A stretch of 64,000 bases of DNA, taken from Actinoplanes sp. TBRC 11911 (lineage in GTDB: Bacteria > Actinomycetota > Actinomycetes > Mycobacteriales > Micromonosporaceae). The stretch covers positions 1 to 64,000 of the forward strand of contig NZ_JABBNC010000047.1 of NCBI RefSeq assembly GCF_012933445.1, given 5' to 3'. Position numbers and translations under genes: made by a program. A model generated the notes under the pieces. That model did no database searches. It was not told the origin of the DNA and saw only the letters and a program-made list of their open reading frames with translations. Positions 40,888 through 51,915 of the stretch are shown here, in pieces. Every line of letters starts with the position of its first letter. The stretch's first letter is position 1.

Positions 40888-41145
40888 TTACTCCGCGGCC
40901 GGAACGATGCTGACCGTCTTGCGGCCGCGGATCGTGCCGAACTGCACGTTGCCCTTGGCCAGCGCGAACAGCGTGTCGTCGCCGCCCCGGCCGACGAGCT
41001 CGCCCGGGTGGAACTTCGTGCCGCGCTGACGGATCAGGATCTCGCCGGCGCTGACCAGCTGGCCGCCGAACCGCTTCACGCCGAGCCGCTGGGCGGACGA
41101 GTCACGGCCGTTCCGCGAGCTGGAGGCACCCTTTTTGTGAGCCAT
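40888..41145 (-). CDS. rpmA: 50S ribosomal protein L27
   Basis: This 85-residue protein begins MAHKKGASSSRNGRDSSAQ and contains GVKRFGGQLVSAGEILIRQRGTKFHPG (key parts RFGGQ and RQRGTKFHPG) and the C-terminal KTVSIVPA. L27 reaches the peptidyl-transferase centre with its N-terminal tail. The protein starts directly at the mature form (AHKKG) and lacks the N-terminal extension cleaved in Firmicutes. It is 14 bp downstream of rplU. Confidence 0.98.
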   Translation of the reverse strand: MAHKKGASSSRNGRDSSAQRLGVKRFGGQLVSAGEILIRQRGTKFHPGELVGRGGDDTLFALAKGNVQFGTIRGRKTVSIVPAAE

Positions 41146-41159
41146 GGCTGATCCCGCCC

Positions 41160-41474
41160 TTACTTCCCGCTGGAGATGCCGGTCACCTTGACGCGGGTCA
41201 GCGGCTGGCGGTGACCCTGGCGCTTGTGGTAGCCGGTCTTGTTCTTGAACTTGTGGATCCGGATCTTCGGACCCTTGGTGTGCTCGGCGATCTCGCCGGA
41301 CACCGTCACATTGGCAAGCTTGGCCGCATCGGTCACCAGGTTGTCACCGTCGACGAGGAGAACGGCGGCGAGCGTGAGCGCATCGCCGGGCACACCCGCG
41401 AGCTTCTCGACCTCGATCACGTCGCCCTCGGCAACCTTGTACTGCTTGCCGCCGGTCTTGACGATCGCGTACAT
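41160..41474 (-). CDS. rplU: 50S ribosomal protein L21
   Basis: This 104-residue protein begins MYAIVKTGGKQYKVAEGDVI and ends IRIHKFKNKTGYHKRQGHRQPLT...GISSGK, with key parts FKNKTGYHKRQGHRQ. L21 binds 23S rRNA and is normally paired with L27 in one operon. The ATG at 41474 agrees with the family. The preceding 150 bp carry no gene and may hold a leader and the promoter for the rplU-rpmA unit. Confidence 0.98.
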   Translation of the reverse strand: MYAIVKTGGKQYKVAEGDVIEVEKLAGVPGDALTLAAVLLVDGDNLVTDAAKLANVTVSGEIAEHTKGPKIRIHKFKNKTGYHKRQGHRQPLTRVKVTGISSGK

Positions 41475-41567
41475 CGGACGCGGACTCCCTGAGACTTGCG
41501 CAGCGATGACCGCTGCTGGCGGATGGTGCTGACCCGGGCAGGAACTTGCATCTGCGGCACGGGGAAC

Positions 41568-41588
41568 ACGGCGCACGAAATGCGCCGT
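41568..41588 (-). terminator. Hairpin between lipoprotein gene and rplU
   Basis: ACGGCGCA and TGCGCCGT form a perfect 8-bp stem with loop CGAAA, about 46 bp beyond the lipoprotein stop. The T-tract is poor. It could be a terminator or part of the rplU leader. Confidence 0.45.
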
Positions 41589-41633
41589 CGGCAAGCGTAC
41601 TTCATCGACGGCCCGGCGCCCAAACCGGGGCGG

Positions 41634-42104
41634 TCAGCTCTTCCCGCAGGCCCGGTCCAGCATAGCGGCCAGATCCGCCAGTTTGCTCGAGTCGATCTTT
41701 GTCACGTCGCCTTTCAGCGCCGTGACCTCCTTGCTCATCCGGCTCAGCGCCTGCTTGAGCGCGGCGTCCGTGGTCAGCGCCGCCATGTCGGCCAGCGCGA
41801 CCGAGTAGTTCTGCACGTCCCGCGTGATCTTCTGCTGGGCCTGCGCCTTCGCCTGGTCACCCTGGGCGGCCGAGTCGACCCGTAGCTGGAGATCGTCGAT
41901 GAACATCTCGCCGAAACCGGCCCCGGTGCGCGCGGCCTGGTCGCAGATGGCCTGGGTGTCGCCGGTGAGCGCGCGATCGGCCGAGGCGGCGGCGGAGGGG
42001 TCGGCGGGCGCCGGCGCGGGCCGCGCCGGCGGTGCGGCGACGCCGCCGGACGTGCAGCCGGCCAGCGCGCCCAGCAGCGTGAGCGCGACGAGGTTTCGAC
42101 GCAT
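41634..42104 (-). CDS. Putative lipoprotein
   Basis: This 156-residue protein begins MRRNLVALTLLGALAGCTSGG, described by the lipobox LAGC at about 14-17, so it is probably an anchored lipoprotein. A Pro/Ala linker follows. A helical domain of about 110 residues comes next (QAICDQAARTGAGFGEMFIDD; ALADMAALTTDAALKQALSRM; ending DRACGKS) with two cysteines that may form a disulfide. No family was recognised. It lies between rne and rplU with hairpins on both sides, so it may be transcribed alone. Confidence 0.82.
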   Translation of the reverse strand: MRRNLVALTLLGALAGCTSGGVAAPPARPAPAPADPSAAASADRALTGDTQAICDQAARTGAGFGEMFIDDLQLRVDSAAQGDQAKAQAQQKITRDVQNYSVALADMAALTTDAALKQALSRMSKEVTALKGDVTKIDSSKLADLAAMLDRACGKS

Positions 42105-42152
42105 CGGAAGTTCGGTCCTCCTCGATGGAAGGGATCGACTCCGGTGAGCGTA

Positions 42153-42186
42153 GCCGCCCCGCCCGCCGGATGGCGGACGGGGCGGC
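42153..42186 (-). terminator. Hairpin terminator after rne
   Basis: GCCGCCCCG and CGGGGCGGC (9 bp) enclose a second stem CCGCC/GGCGG with a short loop, starting about 12 bp beyond the rne stop. The structure is very stable but has no T-run. Confidence 0.65.
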
Positions 42187-42197
42187 GAACGAGCTGC

Positions 42198-45100
42198 CTA
42201 CGGGCGGGTACGCCGTCGGGAACCACCGCGGCGGGAACGGCGGCGGCCGCCCGCCCCGGCGCCCACCGGCTCGTCGTCCTCGTCCTCGTCGTCGGCGGCG
42301 TCCGGGTCGTCGGCACCGGTGAGCCGCAGCGGCTCGACCGGTTCCGGCTCGACGGCCGGCGTCTCGTAACGGGACAGGTCGTACCCGCTCATGTCGTATT
42401 CGTCGTCGTCCGAGGTCGTCAGCGACGGCTGCACCGCGGCCCGGTTGATGATCCCGGATCCGCTGGCCGGCGGCAGGTCGGCCGCGATCGCCACCGGGTC
42501 CTCATGCTCGGTGACGGCGGGCGCCACCTCGTCGATCTCGACCTCGACCGCGGCGACGGGCTCCGCGACCACCTCGACCGGCTCCGCGACCGGCTCGGCG
42601 GCCGCGCCGCCCCGACGGCGGCGGGACTTCGCCGGCTGCGGCGGCGCCGTCTGCGTCTGTGCCGCCGCGGCAACCGCCTTCACCTGGGTCGCGGCGCCGT
42701 TCGACTTCTTCTCCGGCACCGGCTCGGTGTGGATCAGCACGCCGCGGCCCTTGCAGTGGTCGCACGTCTCGCTGAACGCCTCGAGCAGGCCCGAACCGAT
42801 CCGCTTGCGGGTCATCTGCACCAGGCCGAGCGAGGTGATCTCGGTGACCTGGTGCTTGGTGCGGTCGCGGCCCAGGCACTCGGTGAGCCGCCGCAGCACC
42901 AGCTCGCGGTTGCTCTCCAGCACCATGTCGATGAAGTCGATGACCACGATGCCGCCGAGGTCGCGCAGCCGGAGCTGGCGCACGATCTCCTCGGCTGCCT
43001 CCAGGTTGTTGCGGGTGACCGTCTCCTCGAGGTTGCCGCCGGCCCCGGTGTACTTACCGGTGTTGACGTCGACGACCGTCATCGCCTCGGTGCGGTCGAT
43101 CACCAGGTGACCGCCGGAGGGCAGGTAGACCTTGCGGTCCAGGCCCTTGAGGATCTGCTCGTCGATGCGCTTGTCGACGAAGAGGTCGCCGACACCCGTG
43201 TACCGGTGCAGGCGCTCGACCAGGTCCGGCGAGACCGAGTTCAGGTAGTTCTCGACCTCCGTGTAGGCCTGGTCGCCCTGCACCACGAGCTCACGGAAGT
43301 CTTCGTTGAACAGGTCGCGGACCACCCGGATGACCAGGTCGGGCTCTTCGGAGAGGGCGACCGGCGCGTGGCCTTCGGCGGACTTGCGCTGGATCTCCTC
43401 CCACTGCGCCTGCAGCCGCTTCACGTCGCGGGCCAGGTCGTCCTCGCTGGCGCCCTCGGCCGCGGTCCGCACGATGACTCCGGCGCCGTCCGGCACCAGC
43501 TTCTTCAGCACGTCGCGCAGCCGCTTGCGCTCGTTGTCGGGCAGCTTGCGGCTGATGCCGGAGGCGTTGCCGTTCGGCACGTACACCAGGTGGCGGCCGG
43601 AGAGCGCGATGTGGCTGGACAGCCGGGCCCCCTTGTGCCCGATCGGGTCCTTGGTGACCTGCACCAGCACCGAGTCGCCGGACTTCAGCGCCTGCTCGAT
43701 CGAGCGGGCCCGGCCCTCCAGCCCGGTGGCGTCCCAGTTGACCTCGCCGGCGTAGAGCACGGCGTTGCGGCCGCGACCCACGTCCACGAACGCGGCCTCC
43801 ATGCTGGGCAGCACGTTCTGCACCTTGCCGAGATACACGTTGCCGACCATGGTGCCGGAGGTGGCCCGGGCCACGTAGTGCTCGACCAGGATGCCGTCTT
43901 CCATGACCGCGATCTGGGTGCGGTCGGCCTTCTGCCGCACGACCATCACCCGGTCGACCGCCTCCCGGCGGGCCAGGAACTCGGACTCGCTCAGGATCGG
44001 CGGACGGGTGCGGCGCTGCTCACGGCCGTCCCGGCGACGCTGGCGCTTGGCCTCCAGCCGGGTCGATCCGGAAACACCCTGCACCTCGTCCGTACGCCTC
44101 GGCTCGCGCACCCGCACGACGGTGTGCACGCCGTCCTCGATGCCGCCGGTCTCGGCGTCGCCACCGGAACCCTTGCGACGGCGGCGACGGCGGCGCCGGG
44201 TGACGCCGTCGCCCTCGCCCTCGTCGGACTCGTCGTCCTCGGTGCCGTCCTCGTCGGCGGACGCCTCGGCGCCCTCCTCGGTGCCCATCTCGTCGGCCTC
44301 GTCGGCCGGGCCCTTTCCACGGCCGCGACCGCGGCGGCCACGGCGGCGGCGACGCCGGCCGGCGCCGTACTCGTCGTCGTCCTCGCCCTCGTCCTCGGCG
44401 CCTTCCTCGACGTCGTCGGCGCTCTCGTCGACCTCGTCGACGACCGGCTCGGCGACCTCGGTGGTCTCGGCGACCTCGGCCGGCTCGTCGGCGGCAGCGC
44501 CACGACGGCGGCGCCGGCTGCGGCGGGTGACCTCGGCCGGTTCCTCGGCGACGGGCGCCTCGGCGACGGTGGCCTCGACCTCGGGCTCGGCCTCGGTGAC
44601 CGCCGCGACCGGCGGGGTGGCCGCGGCACCGCGGCGCGAACGGCGGGGCGTGGGCTCGGCCTCGGTCGGGTCCGGCGGCATGAACAGGACGGCCGGGGGC
44701 AGAGCGGCGGCGCGCCGGGTGGTGCGCTTGGCCGGCTCGGCCTCGACGAAGTCGTCGTCCAGCGGCAGCACGCCGATGATCGGGACCGCGGCGACCTCGT
44801 CCTCCTCGGTCGCGGCCACCGACTCCTCGTCCAGGACCAGCTCCGCGACCTCCTGCGGGGCCGGCGGCACCGGAAGCTCGGCGACCGGCTCCGCGGCGGC
44901 CGCGGGCGCGGCCTTCTTGCGGCGGCTGCGGGTCGCCTTCACCGGCGCCGGAGCCTCCTCGGCGGCCGGAGCCTGGGCGGCACCGGCGGCCGGAGCCTGG
45001 GCGGCACCGGCGGCCGGAGCGGCAGCCTCGGCGACAGCGGCGACGGGCGCGCCGGCGGCGGCTGGGGTGTCGGCGGGAGCCTCGGCCGGGGCCGCCGCAG

Positions 45101-45365
45101 CGGCAGCCGCTGCCGGCTTGCGCCGGGTGCGGGTCGCCTTGGCCGCTTTGACCGGCTTTACGGGTGCTTCGGCGGTGGCGTCGGTCACGTCGGAAGACGC
45201 GGCGGCCACCGGCTCGGCGCCGGGGCTGTCCGCCACCGGCTCCGCGGCCGGGGCGGCGGCCTTCTTGCGTGCCCGCGTACGGCGGACAGGGGTAGTGCTT
45301 GCGGCGGTATCGCCGGGCGGAGTAACTCCGTCCCGTTCACCGCCCTGTGGCTCGTTCTCGAGCAT
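42198..45365 (-). CDS. rne: Ribonuclease E/G family endoribonuclease
   Basis: This 1055-residue protein has a long Ala/Glu/Arg-rich N-terminal region (about 1-470) containing 9-residue tandem repeats of AAGAAQAPA type. The catalytic core includes the S1 domain (VGNVYLGKVQNVLPSMEAAFVDVG, key part GNVYLGKV), DNase I-like acidic residues in VVIDFIDMV, and the zinc-link CDHCKGRG (near 865). An acidic C-terminal tail follows. RNase E processes rRNA and starts mRNA decay in actinobacteria. The ATG at 45365 is chosen. The core is standard; the length of the disordered N-terminus is large but usual for actinobacteria. Confidence 0.95.
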   Translation of the reverse strand: MLENEPQGGERDGVTPPGDTAASTTPVRRTRARKKAAAPAAEPVADSPGAEPVAAASSDVTDATAEAPVKPVKAAKATRTRRKPAAAAAAAAPAEAPADTPAAAGAPVAAVAEAAAPAAGAAQAPAAGAAQAPAAEEAPAPVKATRSRRKKAAPAAAAEPVAELPVPPAPQEVAELVLDEESVAATEEDEVAAVPIIGVLPLDDDFVEAEPAKRTTRRAAALPPAVLFMPPDPTEAEPTPRRSRRGAAATPPVAAVTEAEPEVEATVAEAPVAEEPAEVTRRSRRRRRGAAADEPAEVAETTEVAEPVVDEVDESADDVEEGAEDEGEDDDEYGAGRRRRRRGRRGRGRGKGPADEADEMGTEEGAEASADEDGTEDDESDEGEGDGVTRRRRRRRRKGSGGDAETGGIEDGVHTVVRVREPRRTDEVQGVSGSTRLEAKRQRRRDGREQRRTRPPILSESEFLARREAVDRVMVVRQKADRTQIAVMEDGILVEHYVARATSGTMVGNVYLGKVQNVLPSMEAAFVDVGRGRNAVLYAGEVNWDATGLEGRARSIEQALKSGDSVLVQVTKDPIGHKGARLSSHIALSGRHLVYVPNGNASGISRKLPDNERKRLRDVLKKLVPDGAGVIVRTAAEGASEDDLARDVKRLQAQWEEIQRKSAEGHAPVALSEEPDLVIRVVRDLFNEDFRELVVQGDQAYTEVENYLNSVSPDLVERLHRYTGVGDLFVDKRIDEQILKGLDRKVYLPSGGHLVIDRTEAMTVVDVNTGKYTGAGGNLEETVTRNNLEAAEEIVRQLRLRDLGGIVVIDFIDMVLESNRELVLRRLTECLGRDRTKHQVTEITSLGLVQMTRKRIGSGLLEAFSETCDHCKGRGVLIHTEPVPEKKSNGAATQVKAVAAAAQTQTAPPQPAKSRRRRGGAAAEPVAEPVEVVAEPVAAVEVEIDEVAPAVTEHEDPVAIAADLPPASGSGIINRAAVQPSLTTSDDDEYDMSGYDLSRYETPAVEPEPVEPLRLTGADDPDAADDEDEDDEPVGAGAGGRRRSRRGGSRRRTRP

Positions 45366-45498
45366 GGGCGCTCTCCAGTTCTGGCGACCCCGGGCGCGTG
45401 TGAGCGCTGCCACGCAGGGCCGCCGTAAGTATTCGGGCCCGACCGGATGATCGGACGAGCTGCCGAAGTCTCCAACGGACGCCGGCTGCGGGAAGCAG

Positions 45499-46275
45499 CT
45501 AGCGCCCTCCGATGGCGGCGTCCTCGCGATCCGCGTCCAACGGATCGACGATCTCCCCCTGCGCGGTAAGCGTGCCCTGGGCCAGCCGGGTCACGCGAGG
45601 CGGGACCGGCGGCTCCAGGCCAGCCACAACACGCAGGCCGGAAAGGACGTCATCGGGACGTACGGCGGGCGTTACCAGTCGTACGACAAGGTCGATTATC
45701 GCACACGGTGTGCCGTCCGCCTCGGAAGGTAGGGCGGACTGCTCCGTCACTGCGACGAAGTTAACTGCCTGACGGGCGTCGAACGTCCGGCGCCCCTGCT
45801 TGGTCATGCGTTCGACCTGCACTTCCTCCGCGTCGAGGAAGGCTTTGACAGCGGCCGAGGCCACCGCCGGGTCGACCGACGGCAGCTCCAGCCGCCAGTG
45901 GGAGGCGTCGATCCGGTCGGCGAGGCTGCCCTCGCCGGCCACCACCGCCTCGAGGACGTCCAGGCCGGGCGACAGGGCCGCGTCCAGGGCGAGCCGGAGC
46001 TGCTCCGGATCGACCTCGGCCTGCAAGCCGATCTCCAGGTACTCCGCCTCACTCCCGACGCCGGTCGGTGCCGCACTGGCGTACGAAATCTTGGGGTGTG
46101 GGGTGAAGCCCTGGGAGAACGCGATCGGCACGCCCGCGCGGCGCAACGCCCGCTCGAAGGCACGAGCGAAGTCCCGGTGCGACGTGAAGCGCAACGGGCC
46201 GCGCTTGGCGTACCGGATTCGGATGCGCTGGACGACCGGGGCCTGGCCGCCCGCCGGCTGGTTCTTGGGGGGAAT
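45499..46275 (-). CDS. TIGR03936 family radical SAM-linked protein, probable AUU start
   Basis: This 258-residue protein of the DUF2344/TIGR03936 family (RIRIRYAKRGPLRFTSHRDFARAFERALRRAGVPIAFSQGFTPHPKISYA, key parts RFTSHRDF and SQGFTPHPK) is always paired with the TIGR03960 radical SAM gene upstream. The only standard in-frame start is TTG at 46194, which would cut off the conserved N-terminal strand. The frame extends to 46275, where ATT sits seven bases after AGGAG (46287-46283). That ATT is the best start and encodes IPPKNQPAGGQ. Upstream, the frame has no ATG, GTG or TTG before a stop. Function unknown; linked to tRNA or ribosome modification by context. Confidence 0.85.
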   Translation of the reverse strand: MPPKNQPAGGQAPVVQRIRIRYAKRGPLRFTSHRDFARAFERALRRAGVPIAFSQGFTPHPKISYASAAPTGVGSEAEYLEIGLQAEVDPEQLRLALDAALSPGLDVLEAVVAGEGSLADRIDASHWRLELPSVDPAVASAAVKAFLDAEEVQVERMTKQGRRTFDARQAVNFVAVTEQSALPSEADGTPCAIIDLVVRLVTPAVRPDDVLSGLRVVAGLEPPVPPRVTRLAQGTLTAQGEIVDPLDADREDAAIGGR

Positions 46276-46285
46276 GACGCTTCTC

Positions 46286-46287
<2 letters not shown>
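46275..46287 (-). promoter_or_regulatory. Ribosome-binding site deciding an AUU start
   Basis: AGGAG (46287-46283) lies seven bases before ATT (46275-46273). The AGGAG overlaps the TAG stop of the TIGR03960 gene. No ATG, GTG or TTG is available in this frame at this spacing. Confidence 0.65.
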
Positions 46288-48229
<1,942 letters not shown>

Positions 48230-48249
48230 GGGCCTCTAGACTACGCGGT

Positions 48250-48594
48250 TCAAAGCTTGAACCCGGCCGCGGCCTTGGTCAGGTCGGTGGCCATCAAATC
48301 CTCGCGAAACGCGCAAAGTTTCAGTGTCATCCGCGCCGGGCCGCGTTCGCCGACCACGAGCCGCGCCTGCTTGCCGTGGTCCTGGAGATCACCGACCAGG
48401 GCGTCCAGCAGCCGCACCCCGGCGCTGTCCAGGAACGAGACGGTGGTCAGGTCGATCAGCACCTTCCCGGCGCTCTGCAGCCGCCGCACGATCGCGCGGC
48501 CGATCTCCGGCGCGTTGGCGAGATCGATCTCGCCGGTCAGGCTGACCAGCTCGGCGTCGCCGAACGTGGAGAAACTCACCGATTCGTCGGTCAC
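48250..48594 (-). CDS. STAS domain anti-anti-sigma factor (RsbV-like)
   Basis: This 114-residue STAS protein has the phosphorylatable-serine motif in VLIDLTTVSFLDSAGVRLLDAL (key part FLDSAG, Ser at about 57). In its dephosphorylated form such a protein binds an anti-sigma kinase and frees a sigma factor. ATG 48594 overlaps the phosphatase gene stop as ATGA. The likely partners are the phosphatase and kinase domains encoded just upstream. No sigma-factor gene is seen nearby, so the target sigma factor is elsewhere or the pathway controls something else. Confidence 0.92.
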   Translation of the reverse strand: MTDESVSFSTFGDAELVSLTGEIDLANAPEIGRAIVRRLQSAGKVLIDLTTVSFLDSAGVRLLDALVGDLQDHGKQARLVVGERGPARMTLKLCAFREDLMATDLTKAAAGFKL

Positions 48595-51098
48595 TTCTCG
48601 GCCTCCCGCCGGCCCCGCCGCATCGTCACCGTGGTGCCGTCGCCGCCGCGGTCGAAGAGCACCTGATCCATCGACTCCCGGATGAGCTGCAGGCCGCGGC
48701 CCCGCCCGACGTCCGCCATCGGGCCGCTCCAGGTGCCGTGGTCGGTCACCCGCACCTCGACCGCGTCGTCGGTCACCGTGGCGGCGACCTCGATCGAGCC
48801 GAACGGGTCGTCCCGGTAGCCGTGCTCGATCGCGTTCGCCACCGCCTCCGAGCAGGCCAGCAGCACCGCGTCCAGGCAGTCCGGCTCGACCGCGTGGGAG
48901 ACCATCCAGGCGCGCAGGTCGGCGCGCAGCAGGGCGATCTGGGCGCGCTCGGCCCCGATCCGGCGGTGGATCCGCTCCTCGGTGCCGAGCGTGAGGCTGA
49001 GCAGGCAGACGTCGTCGGCGTGCTCCCGGCCGACCAGCGTGTCGGCCAGCGCGGCGGTCAGGCCCTTGGTGGGCGCGTCGCGCAGCCGGGCGAACTCGCG
49101 CGCCAGGATCTCGAAGCCCTTGTCGATCGTGCGGGTGCGCCGCTCGATCAGGCCGTCCGTGTAGAGCAGGAGGCGGGTGCCGGGCTGCAGATGCCGGGTC
49201 GTCTCGGTACGCGTCGTGTCGCCCGCCCGCGAACCCAGCGCCGCGGACCGGGCGTCGAGCAGGTATTCCGGGGCGCCGACCGGCTCGTGCACCAGCGGCG
49301 GCAGGTGGCCCGCACAGGCGTACGTGAGATCGCCGGTGGTCAGGTCGACCTCGGCGTACGCCACGGTGGCCATCCGCGCCGAATCGACCCGCGTGACGAA
49401 GCGGTCCAGGCCCTGCAGCACCCGGGCCGGGCCGGCCTCGTCGGTGGCCAGCGCCCGCACCGCGCTGCGGAGCTGACCCATCGTGGTGGCCGCCTCGATG
49501 CCCCGGCCCACGACGTCGCCGACCACCAGCGCCAGCCGATCCGCGGTGATCATGAAGGCGTCGAACCAGTCGCCGCCGACCTCCAGATCCTGCGAGCCGG
49601 GCTGGTAGTGGGCCTCGAGCGCGAACCGCTTGTCGCCGCCGGGCAGGTTGCCGGCGAGCAGGCTGCGCTGCAGCGTCCGGGCGATCATCCGTTCCTGCTC
49701 GTAGAGCCGCGCGTTCTCGAGCGAGAGCGCGACCCGTTCGGCCAGGTCCCGCAGGAAGATCTCGTCAGTGGGGCCGCCCTTGCGGTCCGGTTCCATGCGC
49801 AGCGAGAGCGTGCCGAGGATCCGGCCGCGGGCGGTCAGCGGCAGCACGACACAGCCGACCTGGTCGCCCTCCGGCGGGAAGTACGGCTCGCTGCTCGAGG
49901 TCACCACCGTGATGCGGGCGGCGAGCAGGTCCTCGTCCGGTTCCGGGCCGCCGGCCTGCTCGTCGATGCCCTGCGGGCCGACCGCCAGCCGTACGCCACC
50001 CCAGTCGGCGATCTCCGGCACCAGGTGGTCGATGAGCCGGCGGACCCGCGGAAGCAGCCGGTGCAGCTCGTCCATCGAGCCGGTCAGGTCGCCCAGGAAC
50101 GTCGCTCGCTCCTCGCGGCGGCGGGCGTCGTCGTACAGCCGGGCGCGGTCCAGGGCCTGGCCCGCCTGCTGCCCGAGCAACCGCACCACGCGCAGCTCGC
50201 CGTCGGACAGCTCATGCTCGCCGGTGAAGCTGAACGCGAGCACGCCGAGCGTCTCCGCGCCCAGACTCTCGTCGGCCGGGCCGGTGGTCAGCGGCAGCAG
50301 CACCACGGTGTCGCGCCCGGACCTGCGCATGTTCTCCACCAGGTCGGGGAAGTGCTCCTTGGCCTCGGTGAGCGAGCCGATCACGTGCAGGTCGCCGCGC
50401 TGCGCCACCCGGGCGACCGCACGCGCCGACGAGCGCGGCATGTCGTCCCAGTCGCCGGTGGTCGGATCGGTCGAGGCCACCGCGACGATCTGGTCGTGTT
50501 CGACATCGACCAGGTAGATGCTCGCGCTGGCCGCGCCGAACGCCGGCTCGGGCGCGCGCAGCACGGCCTCGGCCACCTCGGCCACGGTCGGCGCCGCGGC
50601 GAGGTCGGCCACGATCTGCTGGAGCACCTGAACCCGCTTCTCGGACGCCTCGGCGAACTTGCGGGCGTGCAGCAGCTCTTTCTCGTAGCCGCGCCGCTCG
50701 GTGGCGTTGAAGACGGTCGTGCGGATCGCGCGGGGCTCGCCGCCCGGCCCGCGGCCCAGCACCGAGTTGATCAGGGTGGGCAGCTCCTTGCCGTCGGCGC
50801 AGACCAGGTCGAACGCGATCTCGTGCACGTCGTCCTGCATGCGCAGCAGCGGCGCGTAGTGGGTCTCGTGGTAGATCTGGCCGCCGGAGGTGAGCAGGTC
50901 GCGGAACCGCCGATGCCCGACCAGGTCGCTACGCGCGTACCCGGTCCAGGTCAGGAATGTCTGGTTGACCTTGACGATGGTGCCGTCCGGGAGCGTGGTG
51001 AGATAACCGCACGGCGCGTGCTCGTACAGGTCGTTCGGATCGTCGTCCCAGGGCAGCCGTAACTCCTGTGTCACGTCCTGCCCACCCGAATCACTCAC
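48591..51098 (-). CDS. SpoIIE-family PP2C phosphatase with PAS, GAF and HATPase domains (RsbP-like)
   Basis: This 835-residue protein has a PAS domain (about 15-140), two GAF-like domains (about 155-325 and 335-475), a PP2C/SpoIIE phosphatase domain (about 480-690) and a C-terminal anti-sigma HATPase domain (about 700-835). Metal-site residues of the phosphatase are seen in VGGDWFDAF and VVGDVVGRG; the kinase-type domain has ACSEAVANAIEHGYRDD (N-box). So phosphatase and possible RsbW-type kinase sit in one chain. It lies between a hydrolase resembling RsbQ and a STAS gene and probably sets STAS phosphorylation according to a PAS/GAF-sensed cue. Confidence 0.93.
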   Translation of the reverse strand: MSDSGGQDVTQELRLPWDDDPNDLYEHAPCGYLTTLPDGTIVKVNQTFLTWTGYARSDLVGHRRFRDLLTSGGQIYHETHYAPLLRMQDDVHEIAFDLVCADGKELPTLINSVLGRGPGGEPRAIRTTVFNATERRGYEKELLHARKFAEASEKRVQVLQQIVADLAAAPTVAEVAEAVLRAPEPAFGAASASIYLVDVEHDQIVAVASTDPTTGDWDDMPRSSARAVARVAQRGDLHVIGSLTEAKEHFPDLVENMRRSGRDTVVLLPLTTGPADESLGAETLGVLAFSFTGEHELSDGELRVVRLLGQQAGQALDRARLYDDARRREERATFLGDLTGSMDELHRLLPRVRRLIDHLVPEIADWGGVRLAVGPQGIDEQAGGPEPDEDLLAARITVVTSSSEPYFPPEGDQVGCVVLPLTARGRILGTLSLRMEPDRKGGPTDEIFLRDLAERVALSLENARLYEQERMIARTLQRSLLAGNLPGGDKRFALEAHYQPGSQDLEVGGDWFDAFMITADRLALVVGDVVGRGIEAATTMGQLRSAVRALATDEAGPARVLQGLDRFVTRVDSARMATVAYAEVDLTTGDLTYACAGHLPPLVHEPVGAPEYLLDARSAALGSRAGDTTRTETTRHLQPGTRLLLYTDGLIERRTRTIDKGFEILAREFARLRDAPTKGLTAALADTLVGREHADDVCLLSLTLGTEERIHRRIGAERAQIALLRADLRAWMVSHAVEPDCLDAVLLACSEAVANAIEHGYRDDPFGSIEVAATVTDDAVEVRVTDHGTWSGPMADVGRGRGLQLIRESMDQVLFDRGGDGTTVTMRRGRREAEK

Positions 51099-51117
51099 GG
51101 TTCGCTTCTGCTTCGTC

Positions 51118-51915
51118 TCACAGCCAGGCCTTGATGGCGTCGATCGTCTCCTCCGGTGCGCTCAGGTTCGGGCAGTGCCCGGTCGCGTTCAACCGCACCA
51201 GGGAGCTGCCGGCGGTGTGCCTGTGAACGTAGTCGCCGACGACCTCCGGCGCGATCACATCGTCCGAGCATTGCAGGATCAGCGACGGCGTACGGAGTTT
51301 GAGCAGGTCGTCGCGGTTGTCGGAGAGGAACGTGACGCGCGCGAACCGCTTGGCGATCTCCGGATCCGTACGGCAGAAGCTGTTGGTCAGCTCCTCGCCG
51401 AGCTCGGGACGGTCGGCGTTTCCCATGATCACCGGGGCCATCTGGCTGGACCAGCCCAGGTAGTTGCTGTCCAGCGAGTCGAGCAGCGACTCGATGTCGG
51501 CGCGGCCGAAGCCACCGACATAGCCGTCGGCGGGCTCGTCGATATAGCGCGCGGACGGACCGACCAGGACCAGTTTGGCGAAGCGCTCGGGCTCTTTGTT
51601 GGCGGCGAGCACGCCCATGATCGCGCTGACCGAGTGGCCCACGAAGACCACGTCCCACAGATCGTTCTCGTGCAGGATCTCCAGGATGTCGTCGGCGTAC
51701 CCGTCGAGCGATGAGTAGCGATCAACGTCATATGCCGACAAGTCGGACTTGCCGTTTCCGACGTGATCGAACAGGACGAGCCGATGAGTGTCCGAAAAGG
51801 CCGGAGCGACGAAGCGCCACATGTTCTGGTCGCAGCCATAGCCGTGGGCGAACACCATCGGCTGACCGAGTGCGTTCCCGGTCAACGTGACGGCATTTCT
51901 CTCTGTCGTTCTCAT
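51118..51915 (-). CDS. RsbQ-like alpha/beta hydrolase
   Basis: This 265-residue protein closely follows Bacillus RsbQ in length and order: PMVFAHGYGCDQNMWRFVAPAF, LFDHVGNGKSDLSAYD, nucleophile GHSVSA with Ser95, the acid in ILQCSDDVIAP and the histidine in TGHCPNLS. RsbQ is required for activation of the PAS phosphatase RsbP in energy stress, probably by making or delivering a small ligand. The ATG at 51915 matches the RsbQ start; the in-frame extension to 51978 is not needed. It precedes the PAS phosphatase by 19 bp. A KAI2/D14-like signal hydrolase role is an alternative. Confidence 0.9.
   Translation of the reverse strand: MRTTERNAVTLTGNALGQPMVFAHGYGCDQNMWRFVAPAFSDTHRLVLFDHVGNGKSDLSAYDVDRYSSLDGYADDILEILHENDLWDVVFVGHSVSAIMGVLAANKEPERFAKLVLVGPSARYIDEPADGYVGGFGRADIESLLDSLDSNYLGWSSQMAPVIMGNADRPELGEELTNSFCRTDPEIAKRFARVTFLSDNRDDLLKLRTPSLILQCSDDVIAPEVVGDYVHRHTAGSSLVRLNATGHCPNLSAPEETIDAIKAWL

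Noticed and set aside
42144..45428. Very long open frame on the plus strand opposite rne
   Set aside because: The amino-acid make-up mirrors the Ala/Glu/Arg-rich rne sequence and has no domain motifs. RNase E on the minus strand explains the region.
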